Assembly: GCA_027365475.1 (NCBI GenBank) | Contig: DAHXNI010000022.1 | Coordinates: 24,264 to 88,263 of the forward strand | DNA: 64,000 nucleotides | Source of the DNA: Pseudomonadota bacterium | GTDB taxonomy: Bacteria; Pseudomonadota; Gammaproteobacteria; JAKAQQ01 | Direction: 5' to 3' | In this document: positions 19,157 to 28,254 of the stretch, in pieces | Position numbering within the stretch: position 1 is the stretch's first letter | How the letters are laid out: each line of letters begins with the position of its first letter | Program-made: the position numbers and the translations under genes | The notes under the pieces: model-generated | Told to the model about the DNA's origin: nothing | Seen by the model: the letters and a program-made list of their open reading frames with translations, nothing else | Databases searched by the model: none

Positions 19157-20602
19157 TTGAATCCAATCCAAAAGGGGGACCCATATATGGGCATCTGGCA
19201 AACCTTGACCCGCCACCCATCGATCGAAGAACTCCAGGCACAAGCCGGTCAGAGTCGCGAGTTCCCGCGTGTGCTCGGTCTCGGGCATCTCACTGCAATC
19301 GGTCTGGGTGGCATCATCGGTGTCGGCATCTTTGTCCTCACCGGGGTCGTCGCCGCCAAGGATTCGGGGCCGGCCATCGTGATCTCGTTCCTCATCGCGG
19401 GCATCGCAAGCGCTGCGGCCGCCCTCTGCTACGCCGAGTTCGCAAGCATGATTCCCGTGACCGGCAGTACCTATGCCTACAGTTATGCCGTGCTGGGAGA
19501 GTTCCCGGCTTGGCTCATCGGCTGGGACTTCCTGCTCGAGTATCCGCTCATCGTGGCCGTCGTGGCCGCGGGCTGGTCGGGTTATGTCCAGGCTCTCATG
19601 CGATCGGCCGGGCTCCTGCTCCCGGTCTGGGCCCGGGGGCCTTCCGGGAGTGGGCCGGGACATGCATTCGACCTCATCGCCGCCCTCGTCGCGCTCGCCA
19701 TTACGATCCTTCTCACGATACGCACCGAGTGGGGTGCGCGCTTCAACAGCACCATCGTCACCATCAAGATCCTGGGGCTCGTCCTCGTGATCGCCATAGG
19801 GGCCTTCTTCATCCACCCCGCCTATTGGCACCCGTTCATGCCCTTCGGGTTCCATGGCGTGCTGGCTGGTGCCGCCGTCGTATTTTTCGCCGTCTTCGGT
19901 TATGACACGCTCACCACCGCAGCTGAGGAATCGAAAAATCCCCAACACGACCTGCCCTGGGCGGTCGTGATCTCCCTCGCCATCTCCATGGTGCTCTACC
20001 TCGCTGTCTGCCTCGTTTTGACCGGGATCGTTTCCTACACGACTCTCGACAATGCGGCCCCGGTCGCCACTGCCTTCTCGGACATCCACCTGCCTTGGGT
20101 CATGATCGTGATCTCGCTCGCTGCAATCACCGGCATTACGAGTGTCTTGTTCGCCAACCTGCTAGCCGGCGCCCGGATCGGATTTGCACTCTCCCGCGAC
20201 GGTCTCCTGCCACGCTGGTTTTCCCGGGTCCACCCGCGCTTCGGCACCCCCTACCGAACGACCCTGATTCTGGGAACCCTGACAGCGGTTGTGGCCGGTC
20301 TTTTCCCGCTCACGACCGTGGCCCGTCTCGTCAACATCGGGTTCCTGTCCGCCTTCATCGTGATCTGCGGGGCGATCCTCCTGCTCCGCAGGACGCGCCC
20401 TGATCTCCCGCGGCGGTTTCGGACGCCCTGGGTCCCCTGGATCCCGCTCATTGGAATCGGCTTCTCGGCCTGGTTGATCTCAGGCTTGCCTGCGTCAACG
20501 GACTGGGGATTTGCGATCTGGATCGCCCTTGGCGTAGCCTTCTATTTTAGTTATGGCATCCGGAAAAGCACACTTGCGGGCAAAGGCATCGAGCAGGCTT
20601 AG
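19157..20602 (+). CDS. APC-superfamily amino acid permease
   Basis: LGLGHLTAIGLGGIIGVGIFVLTG; about 12 TM segments; ATG at 19187 (MGIWQ) is an alternative start. Confidence 0.9.
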   Translation: MNPIQKGDPYMGIWQTLTRHPSIEELQAQAGQSREFPRVLGLGHLTAIGLGGIIGVGIFVLTGVVAAKDSGPAIVISFLIAGIASAAAALCYAEFASMIPVTGSTYAYSYAVLGEFPAWLIGWDFLLEYPLIVAVVAAGWSGYVQALMRSAGLLLPVWARGPSGSGPGHAFDLIAALVALAITILLTIRTEWGARFNSTIVTIKILGLVLVIAIGAFFIHPAYWHPFMPFGFHGVLAGAAVVFFAVFGYDTLTTAAEESKNPQHDLPWAVVISLAISMVLYLAVCLVLTGIVSYTTLDNAAPVATAFSDIHLPWVMIVISLAAITGITSVLFANLLAGARIGFALSRDGLLPRWFSRVHPRFGTPYRTTLILGTLTAVVAGLFPLTTVARLVNIGFLSAFIVICGAILLLRRTRPDLPRRFRTPWVPWIPLIGIGFSAWLISGLPASTDWGFAIWIALGVAFYFSYGIRKSTLAGKGIEQA

Positions 20603-20723
20603 TCCGGACGATCCGGTGGCTCACGGAACGCTCGGCAAGGGACACCTGCAATCAGGCCCCGCCTGACCCGGCGCCGCCCGAACCTCGGGACCAAGGGCGG
20701 CGCCGGGCGGCGGGAGAGCGTGG

Positions 20724-21332
20724 TCAGGCCTTCAAACCTTCTGCGGCAAAGGCCTGTTGCACCGCAGGACGACTCGCGATGCGCTTCTGGTAATCGATGA
20801 TCGCAGGCCACTTCGAGAGATCGAACTGGACCGTCTTGGCCCAGTTCGTCACCGTGAAGAGATAGGCATCGGCGGCCGTGAAGCGGGCTCCCATGAGAAA
20901 TGGCTCATTTTCAAGCGTCTTGGCGACGAAGCCGTAACGGCGTTCGAGATTGCCTGCAAAAATCTTCTTGATCTCAGCCGGCAGGGCCGGATTGAACAGC
21001 GGGGAGTACTGTTTGTGCAACTCCGTGCTCACAAAGTTGAGCCATTCCTGGAGCCGGTAGCGTTCAGGTGTGCCAGCGGGCGGCACCAGCCCGGAATCCG
21101 GTTTCCGGTCGCCCAGATACTGGACGATGACCGGGCCTTCGGTCAGGATCGCTCCATCATCCATCTCGAGCGTCGGAACATAGCCTTTGGGATTCACGGT
21201 CATGAAATCGAGACCCTTTTCTGTTTTTTTGGTTTTGAGGTCAACCCGTTCGAGGACGAGTGAAAGGCCCGCCTCCCGGGCCACAATATGGGGTGATAGC
21301 GAACAGGCGCCGGGAGAATAGTAAAGCTTCAT
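20724..21332 (-). CDS. gstA: glutathione S-transferase
   Basis: MKLYYSPGACSLSPHIVAREAG; bacterial beta-class GST. Confidence 0.9.
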   Translation of the reverse strand: MKLYYSPGACSLSPHIVAREAGLSLVLERVDLKTKKTEKGLDFMTVNPKGYVPTLEMDDGAILTEGPVIVQYLGDRKPDSGLVPPAGTPERYRLQEWLNFVSTELHKQYSPLFNPALPAEIKKIFAGNLERRYGFVAKTLENEPFLMGARFTAADAYLFTVTNWAKTVQFDLSKWPAIIDYQKRIASRPAVQQAFAAEGLKA

Positions 21333-21460
21333 TGGAAACCTCATCGGTGGATTCGAACGCTGATCCGGAGGTCACAGGGACAGCCCCGATCGACGGATCA
21401 ATTCTAGCGCAAGAGCATCTGTCCCGACTCAGCGCATCCGTGCTCCAAGCGCCTGTGCGA

Positions 21461-23236
21461 CTACTTCCCCCGCCGGTGCCGGATCTCGGCCGCGAGAGCC
21501 ACGCGCACCCGCTCGACCACCTCGATCCAATCACCGGGTTTCATCTGGCGAAAAAGCCGGAGGCTCGGATACCAGGGGCTGTCCTCCCGTTTGAGAAGCC
21601 ATCGCCAATCGGGCATGAAGGGCAAGAGCACCCAAGCCGTCTGCCCGAGTGCACCGGCGAGATGGGCGTGGAGCGTGTCCACGGTGATCACAAGATCGGC
21701 GGCTTCGATCACTGCGGCAGCCTCCTCAATGGGCAAAGTCCACGCCTCAATCGGAAACCCGGTCGCCTGAATGTCTTTCACGGTGCGTTCACCTGGCGCC
21801 ACCGCATAGAACCGGGCGCCGGGAATCTCCATGAGTGGCGCAAGCGACTTAAGCGGTATCGAGCGGCGGGCATCGTTCTTGTGCACTGGATTGCCATACC
21901 AGCTCACAACCACCTTGAAATCGCTCACCCCCTCGAAACGCCGGGCGGCCGCCTGGCGCGCCCCTTCCGGAATCGCGAGATAGGGTCGCTTCGCTCCAAG
22001 TGATTCGAGAGTGATCCCGAAACGGGCGGGCAGGCTCAAAAGCGCCACATAACGATCGAACGGGACACTGATCGATCCATCGTCCCGGCGGGAGATCACG
22101 AGGTCCGCTCCCGGCACTTGATCCAAAAGGTTCCGGAGCGCCGGATGCACCTCGAAGACCACCTGGCCACCTCGGGATTTCACTTCTGGCAGAAATCTCA
22201 TGAACTGAATCGCGTCCCCCAGCCCCTGCTCGGAATAGACCAGCAAGGTTTCCCCCGCAAACGATTCCCCCTGCCAGAGCGGCTTGCGGAACTCGCGGCG
22301 TGGCTGGCGGAGATCGGCACGCAGCCCCCATTCGTACTCCGCAAATCCGCTTGCATAATCACCCGTGAGGAGGAGATAGAGCGCCTGGTTGAAGTGAAGG
22401 ATCGGATCCTCAGGCGAACACTCGAGACTCTTCCGGTAGCAGGCCCCGGCCCGTTCGATGTCGCCGATTGCGAGCGCGGCATTGCCGAGGGAAGACCAAG
22501 CCCCACCGTGCCTTGGGTCAACTCGTACCGTGACTTCCGCGAAGGCGGCGCTCGCTTCCTGATCACGCCCGAGATCGCGGAGGATATTGCCATAGTTGAC
22601 ATAGAGATCCGCCTGGTCAGAATCGAGCTCAAGTGCCCGAACGAAACAGGTGAGTGCCTCCTCGGAGACTCCCCGCTCAGCCAGGACGAGCCCGAGATTG
22701 GAGAGCGCGGGTATAAAATCGGGCTGGATCGCCAGTGCCTTGCGCAGTGCATCTTCGGCGCGTGGCAGATCCTTGAGTTCGCGTAGGCTCGTGCCCAGAT
22801 TGTTCCAGGTTTTGTGATCGGAGGGCGCAATCGCCAACGCACGGTCGTAGCAGGCGACGGCCTCGTGAAGATTGCCTCTTTTTTTGAAGAGGTTACCAAG
22901 ATTGGACTGCGCGGGTGCGAGTTTGGGTGCGAGATAGGTGGCAATCCGCAACGCTTCCTCGGATCCATCGAGATCGCCCTGTTCCAAAAGCACCCGGCCG
23001 AGGTTCTGCTGGTAGGTGGCATTCGCAGGCGCGAGCGCCACGGCGAGCTTCAGGGATACGCATGCTTCCGCGTGTCGCCCGAGGCCGGATGTTGCAACAC
23101 CATGCAGATTGAGTGCTTCCGCGAAATCAGGCGCCTGCCTGAGAACCTCCTGATAAAGACGAGCTGCGCCTTCCAGATCTCCAGCCTGGTGACGGGTGAC
23201 AGCACGCTGCATGAGTTTCCGGACCTCGGGATCCAT
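21461..23236 (-). CDS. TPR-repeat protein with C-terminal glycosyltransferase-like domain
   Basis: Serial TPRs (NLGNLFKKRGNLHEAVACYDRALAIAP); C-terminal LVITVDTLHAHLAGALG...VLLPFMPDWRWLL GT9-like. Confidence 0.8.
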   Translation of the reverse strand: MDPEVRKLMQRAVTRHQAGDLEGAARLYQEVLRQAPDFAEALNLHGVATSGLGRHAEACVSLKLAVALAPANATYQQNLGRVLLEQGDLDGSEEALRIATYLAPKLAPAQSNLGNLFKKRGNLHEAVACYDRALAIAPSDHKTWNNLGTSLRELKDLPRAEDALRKALAIQPDFIPALSNLGLVLAERGVSEEALTCFVRALELDSDQADLYVNYGNILRDLGRDQEASAAFAEVTVRVDPRHGGAWSSLGNAALAIGDIERAGACYRKSLECSPEDPILHFNQALYLLLTGDYASGFAEYEWGLRADLRQPRREFRKPLWQGESFAGETLLVYSEQGLGDAIQFMRFLPEVKSRGGQVVFEVHPALRNLLDQVPGADLVISRRDDGSISVPFDRYVALLSLPARFGITLESLGAKRPYLAIPEGARQAAARRFEGVSDFKVVVSWYGNPVHKNDARRSIPLKSLAPLMEIPGARFYAVAPGERTVKDIQATGFPIEAWTLPIEEAAAVIEAADLVITVDTLHAHLAGALGQTAWVLLPFMPDWRWLLKREDSPWYPSLRLFRQMKPGDWIEVVERVRVALAAEIRHRRGK

Positions 23237-23240
23237 CGCC

Positions 23241-24368
23241 TCAGTCCTTGATCAGGTTTTCGGGACGCAACCAGAAGTAACATCCAGGCACCGAAATGGC
23301 TTCAAGCGCATCGGGAGTATCCGCGTGCACGATAGCCGGCCGCACCTGCCCTGTGAGCACCCGGATGTCGAAAAGCTCCGTACAGCCGGATGTGATTTCG
23401 AGGAGTCCCACCCGCGCACCGGAGCGGAGATCAATCACGGCGAGCCCGCACCTCAGCCGGTCGTGGGCGATCTCAACCGGCATGCCACCAAAAATCTGGG
23501 TCTCCCGTGCCTGACAGAGGCCAATCAGTGCGTGCGATCCCGAAAACGCGAGTCCGCGGAGATATCCGTCCAGCCGGCAGATCACTTCCGTGGAACCCCG
23601 ATCCGGATCGATACGCAGAAGCTCGCCCGCACCGGAGTTGAGCACATAAAGGGATCCTTCGTGGACGCGGGGCGAGTGCGGCATGGCGAGACCCCGAACC
23701 ACAACCTCTCCCGAAGCGCAATCGATGACGATTCCTCCTGCGACTTTGTGATCACGCCAACCTCCCGCGGTGTTGGTCTCAGCGAGCGCAGTCACAAAGG
23801 CCGGCTTGCCTTCCCGCATCGCGAGCCCGTTCAGATGGCAGCGATCCTCGGGCACAAGATCCGTGATGAATCGCGGGCGCCAGATGGGTTCGAACGTATG
23901 CTCATCACTCGGGTGCGCGAGACAGTTGAACCGTGTGTTGACCACCCAGATCCCGCCGGATCCGAGCGCCACATCATGGATATGAAGATCCGGGTACGGA
24001 TAGGAGATCCGCGGCAGATAGAGTGCATCATACCGGCCCGGTTCGCGGAAACGGTGCGCCAAGGTCTTCGAGTTTGCATAGACCAGCAGCGCATGGCGCG
24101 TGGCGAGCAGGAGTCTCGCGCCATCCCAGTCGAGCCCCATGACCTTTTCAAAGCGGCGCAGAAAGACCGAGATGACCTCGCCATTCCAGGAGAAAAAAGC
24201 CAGCATGCCAGCCTGGTAGGTACTGACTGCGAGCGTACTCCGCGACTGGGCCAGCCAGTAGCTGAATCCCGGGTCGGGACGCGCCTCGAAGGGGACAATG
24301 TCTGTTGGCGACGTAGATACCGGAGCGTTTTTCATTATCAACACTCGCGCTCGCGTTTCAGTTGCCAT
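23241..24368 (-). CDS. TIGR03032 / DUF4915-like beta-propeller protein
   Basis: STYQAGMLAFFSW...HLNGLAMREGKPAFVTALAETNTAGGWR. Confidence 0.75.
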   Translation of the reverse strand: MATETRARVLIMKNAPVSTSPTDIVPFEARPDPGFSYWLAQSRSTLAVSTYQAGMLAFFSWNGEVISVFLRRFEKVMGLDWDGARLLLATRHALLVYANSKTLAHRFREPGRYDALYLPRISYPYPDLHIHDVALGSGGIWVVNTRFNCLAHPSDEHTFEPIWRPRFITDLVPEDRCHLNGLAMREGKPAFVTALAETNTAGGWRDHKVAGGIVIDCASGEVVVRGLAMPHSPRVHEGSLYVLNSGAGELLRIDPDRGSTEVICRLDGYLRGLAFSGSHALIGLCQARETQIFGGMPVEIAHDRLRCGLAVIDLRSGARVGLLEITSGCTELFDIRVLTGQVRPAIVHADTPDALEAISVPGCYFWLRPENLIKD

Positions 24369-24517
24369 ACCCGGTCAAAAAGGCGCATGGCTCACCTCAC
24401 CCGTGAATATAAATAGACGACCGAGAACACTCTCTGCAGTCAGCCGGGGCCTTCAACCCATCAAGCATGCGTCCGGCAAAGCCGAAGACCCAGCCAGGGT
24501 CTCAAACCCTGTCACGT

Positions 24518-26383
24518 TCAGCGTGAGGATAACTTCCGATGCTGCTTGGCGAGCACTCCGAATCCCAAAAGCCCGAGAAGCTCAATCCAGCCGAATCCGC
24601 CACCGCCACCATTCCCGGAAAGCGGATTGGCCACCGTTACCGAACCCGTAAAGGCCGGCTCGCTACTCCCGGAAACCTGGGCTCCATAGTCGAGCGTTCC
24701 CACCGTGTCCGGCGCGATAAAGCTCATCATGAGGGGAGCTGAGTACTGCCCGGCCACCAAGCTCCCCGCATAGGTGCAACTCAGGGTATCCACTCCTGCC
24801 TGCAGGCAACTCCAGTTTGCTCCAGCCACAGGGAGCGGAATCGCTCCAGTGGGCAGCGTCACCTGGATCGTCGGATGTGAAATGCCCCCGATAAAACGAT
24901 TGAGATACGCATCTGCGGTTTCAAAAGCAGGAACCGTCCGGTTTACCACCTCTAAACTCACACTGAACCCGGAGCCCGGAAGAACCGTCGTATCCGACGA
25001 GACGCCCGTCACGGACACATCTGCCATGCCATCCTCCCCTGCATAGCGCTGGGCCACTATGTCCGAATACTTTGTGTTGACACCGCTCGTCTGTGTGGCG
25101 TAATAGTCTCCTTGTGCCACCACGAAATCACCGATCGCATCCACGGCAATCGCCGGCGGGAAGACAACAGTAGCAAGGGCACTAGATGCCGGCACGAACG
25201 GGCTGACAGCGACGTCGGAACTGAGCGCCAAACCACTCGCACTGTAACACCGCGCATAGTCAGAGCTGTCTATATAGCCGACTAGGATGAAACTATCCCA
25301 CGACACAACAAAATCGCCTGCCGCATCCATCGCGACCGCGGGACGTATCCGGGCATCGAAGATACTATTATTGGTATTGACGAGGAAATTGCTGCCTTCG
25401 GCCACACCGTTCGATGCATAGCGCTGGGCATAGATGTCGTATTTGCTCGTGGTGGACGCCTGTCTATAACTTTGCCAAGCCACCACGAAATCACCCATCG
25501 CGTCCATCGCCACCGCGGGATATTCCTGATTCCCGCTCGTGTAACTATTGACGAGGAAATTGCTCCCTTCGGCCACACCGTTCGATGCATAGCGCTGGGC
25601 ATAGATGTCCCATTTGCTCGTGCCCGACACCTGATCGTAACTTTCCCATGCCACCGCGAAATCACCCGCCGCATCCATGGCCACCGCGGGATATTCCTGG
25701 TTCCCGCTCGTGTAACTATTGACGAGGAAATTGCTGCCTTCGGCCACACCGTTCGACGCATAGCGCTGGGCATAGATGTCCCATTTGCTCGTGCCCGACA
25801 CCTGATCGTAACTTTCCCACGCCACCGCGAAATCACCCGCCGCATCCATCGCCACCGCGGGATATTCCTGGTTCCCGCTCGTGTAACTATTGACGAGGAA
25901 ATTGCTACCTTCGGCCACACCGTTCGACGCATAGCGCTGGGCATAGATGTCCCATCCGCTCGTGCCCGACACCTGGTTTAAACTTTCCCATGCCACCACG
26001 AAATCACCCGCCGCATCCATCGCCACCGCGGGATATTCCTGATCCCCGCTCGTGTAACTATTGACGAGGAAACTGCTCCCTTCGGCCACACCGTTCGACG
26101 CATAGCGCTGGGCATAGATGCTGCTCGTGCGCGACACCTGGTTTAAACTTTCCCACACCACCACGAAATCACCCGCCGCATCCATCGCCACTTTTTCGCG
26201 ATACGACAGCATAAGCTTTGAAGGAGGCGAGACCACGATCTGACTGCCAAACGGCGTGCCCGAACCCGATGCGGTGGCTTGCGCCAGGGGAACAGTCGCC
26301 AAAGCCAGCGCGACCGCCCAAGCCAGAGACGATGGACGTACGACCATGGGGCTTGACCTCAATCCAAGATGCTTAGAAGACAT
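24518..26383 (-). CDS. secreted repeat protein with GlyGly-CTERM-like C-terminal anchor
   Basis: Signal peptide, tandem VAMDAAGDFVVAWES...YAQRYASNGVAEGS repeats, C-terminal GNGGGGGFGWIELLGLLGFGVLAKQHRKLSSR. Confidence 0.75.
   Translation of the reverse strand: MSSKHLGLRSSPMVVRPSSLAWAVALALATVPLAQATASGSGTPFGSQIVVSPPSKLMLSYREKVAMDAAGDFVVVWESLNQVSRTSSIYAQRYASNGVAEGSSFLVNSYTSGDQEYPAVAMDAAGDFVVAWESLNQVSGTSGWDIYAQRYASNGVAEGSNFLVNSYTSGNQEYPAVAMDAAGDFAVAWESYDQVSGTSKWDIYAQRYASNGVAEGSNFLVNSYTSGNQEYPAVAMDAAGDFAVAWESYDQVSGTSKWDIYAQRYASNGVAEGSNFLVNSYTSGNQEYPAVAMDAMGDFVVAWQSYRQASTTSKYDIYAQRYASNGVAEGSNFLVNTNNSIFDARIRPAVAMDAAGDFVVSWDSFILVGYIDSSDYARCYSASGLALSSDVAVSPFVPASSALATVVFPPAIAVDAIGDFVVAQGDYYATQTSGVNTKYSDIVAQRYAGEDGMADVSVTGVSSDTTVLPGSGFSVSLEVVNRTVPAFETADAYLNRFIGGISHPTIQVTLPTGAIPLPVAGANWSCLQAGVDTLSCTYAGSLVAGQYSAPLMMSFIAPDTVGTLDYGAQVSGSSEPAFTGSVTVANPLSGNGGGGGFGWIELLGLLGFGVLAKQHRKLSSR
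25381..26235. repeat. 171-bp in-frame tandem repeats (about 5 copies, 57 aa each)
   Basis: The motif CGAGGAAA(T/C)TGCT starts at 25381, 25552, 25723, 25894 and 26065, exactly 171 bp apart; the unit edges are approximate. Confidence 0.9.
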
Positions 26384-26411
26384 GGAGTTTTTCTCCTTCT
26401 GATCTGCTTAT

Positions 26412-26443
26412 ATTATATATATACAGCATGCCGAGTATATCAA
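26412..26443 (-). promoter_or_regulatory. putative promoter of the repeat-protein gene
   Basis: Minus strand: TTGATA, AT-rich TATATATATAATATAAG, then AAGGAG ahead of the ATG. Confidence 0.4.
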
Positions 26444-26519
26444 GACTCAACCGCAGTAGGATATCCCCGTGCAAATGGGCGTGTCAAACCCAACCCAACT
26501 TCAAGAAGCCCGATCCGCA

Positions 26520-28202
26520 TCAACCGCGATCGTTCTCCCGGTCTGCCCTCGCATGACTCTCCGACCGATCGCGCATGCTACCCACCCGCCCCCAAACCAT
26601 TCCGCGTTCATGCGCTCGAAGCGTGCGCCAAACGCGTTCCCGGAGAAAGGCATCCCGGCGGTCGAAACGTAGCCATTCAGGGGCGAGTCCCAAATTCTCC
26701 AGGTGATGTTTCCCGGGTGTGCGCATGAGCCCGAACTCGCGCCTTGGAACCTCGAGCAGGGCGAGGGAGACACCGAGCGCCTCAGCACGTTCGAGCGCGC
26801 TGTCGATGAGGCCAAGAGACGCGCCTGCTGGAAGATAAAACAGCAGGTAACGGCCGACATCTTCCCTCCTGGATCCTTGGGGTTCAACTTCGATCAGGCA
26901 AAGCGGTGACTCCAGCCGACGAGGATCCATGCGGAGGGAAGCCTCCCGTCCTTCAAGGATGCCCATATCCAGACTGGCCGCACGCACACTCCCCCAGGCG
27001 AGATAGACCGGGGGTTTCAATCCTGAAAATCTCGGCGTAAAGGCACGCGCGCGTTTGGCGCGCCAGTCGGATCCGAGGGATACGGGTGTCCATCCAGGTG
27101 CCGCAACCGGCCTCGTCATGGATTCCAGCGATCCACCCAGCGCCCGCCAGAGTTTGACGGCGTCCACCTCGCCGAGTGCGCGCTCAAACACTCTGGCGTA
27201 GAATTCGATCCGCCTGAAGCACCCGTATTGGGCATCGAGTTCAGCCAAGGCACACTCCACAAACGTGGCCACGCGCGCCCGATCCGACGCCGGTTGGAGC
27301 CCTGCCTGATCCAGCATGGGGTGCCAGGGGAGCGAACGGATAGGTGATCGGGTCGATGTCTCGTACTCCTTTGACCAGCGGGCAGACAGAACCTCCCAGG
27401 AGACAGGGGTTTTGGGCGGGCGGGTGAGGAGCGTCACATACTGCTTCTGCCTCCCGCTTGCAACGGCCCGGCAGGAACCCTTCTCTTCAAGCACGTTTTC
27501 GATGTCACGGCTGCGCTTGGACCAGAGCCTGAGAAGGGCTGGCGGGACCTCCGCCAACTCGAAACCCGATCGCGTTTTGCGGAGCGCATATCCGATCGCC
27601 TGTACGGAAGCGGCCAGTTCGAGACGGTAGTAGGCACCGATCAGTTTGGCCGCGTTGAACACCGGAAGCCCGTGGAGCGATCGGAATTTCCCTTCATCGG
27701 TTCCCGTAAAATTGAGAATCACGGCGTGGCTGTGAAGCTGGGGATCGGCCAGTCGCGAGAGCCCATGCCGAAAGGTCGCGGCCAAAAGTCCCACACCGGG
27801 AACCGGCTGGCTCACCCCTCCAATGCACTTTCGAAAATAGCAGTGTTCCGTCTCAATCCACTTGAGCGTGGAACAAACGGCCCGGTCGTGTGCATCAACG
27901 AGACGCCGGTCACCCCAAACGAGAGCAGCCACCGATACCGACTTCGGTGCGCTGAATGTGGCATCAAACCCGGGGGCATGCACCAGGCGACCTCCTTGCG
28001 GGCGCCCCAGCCGGATCCCGCCCGGAATTCGACCGAGCAAAAGCTCACGAAAGTCCTCCGGACGAACCGGCGGCTCAAGCCGAAAGGTTGCTGCCCACTG
28101 CCCATTCCAGGAGCTCGCCAAGCGACCTTCCACCGTGAGGTCATCCATCCGGAAATAATGCTCGACATGTGCAGCATCGCGGATGCCGCGGAGACTCAGC
28201 AT
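26520..28202 (-). CDS. MobF-family (TrwC/TraI-like) conjugative relaxase, no helicase domain
   Basis: FDATFSAPKSVSVAAL and HGLSRLADPQLHSHAVILN three-His motif; start reassigned to MLSLRG. Confidence 0.85.
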   Translation of the reverse strand: MLSLRGIRDAAHVEHYFRMDDLTVEGRLASSWNGQWAATFRLEPPVRPEDFRELLLGRIPGGIRLGRPQGGRLVHAPGFDATFSAPKSVSVAALVWGDRRLVDAHDRAVCSTLKWIETEHCYFRKCIGGVSQPVPGVGLLAATFRHGLSRLADPQLHSHAVILNFTGTDEGKFRSLHGLPVFNAAKLIGAYYRLELAASVQAIGYALRKTRSGFELAEVPPALLRLWSKRSRDIENVLEEKGSCRAVASGRQKQYVTLLTRPPKTPVSWEVLSARWSKEYETSTRSPIRSLPWHPMLDQAGLQPASDRARVATFVECALAELDAQYGCFRRIEFYARVFERALGEVDAVKLWRALGGSLESMTRPVAAPGWTPVSLGSDWRAKRARAFTPRFSGLKPPVYLAWGSVRAASLDMGILEGREASLRMDPRRLESPLCLIEVEPQGSRREDVGRYLLFYLPAGASLGLIDSALERAEALGVSLALLEVPRREFGLMRTPGKHHLENLGLAPEWLRFDRRDAFLRERVWRTLRAHERGMVWGRVGSMRDRSESHARADRENDRG

Positions 28203-28254
28203 GGACGGGGCTCCCCCTGCTGGATCCGCCCATCTGCACCACCCCAAGAAGCCC

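Noticed and set aside
25381-26235. Regular repeat array considered as CRISPR
   Set aside because: Period is 171 bp with no unique spacers and it is in frame inside a protein-coding gene
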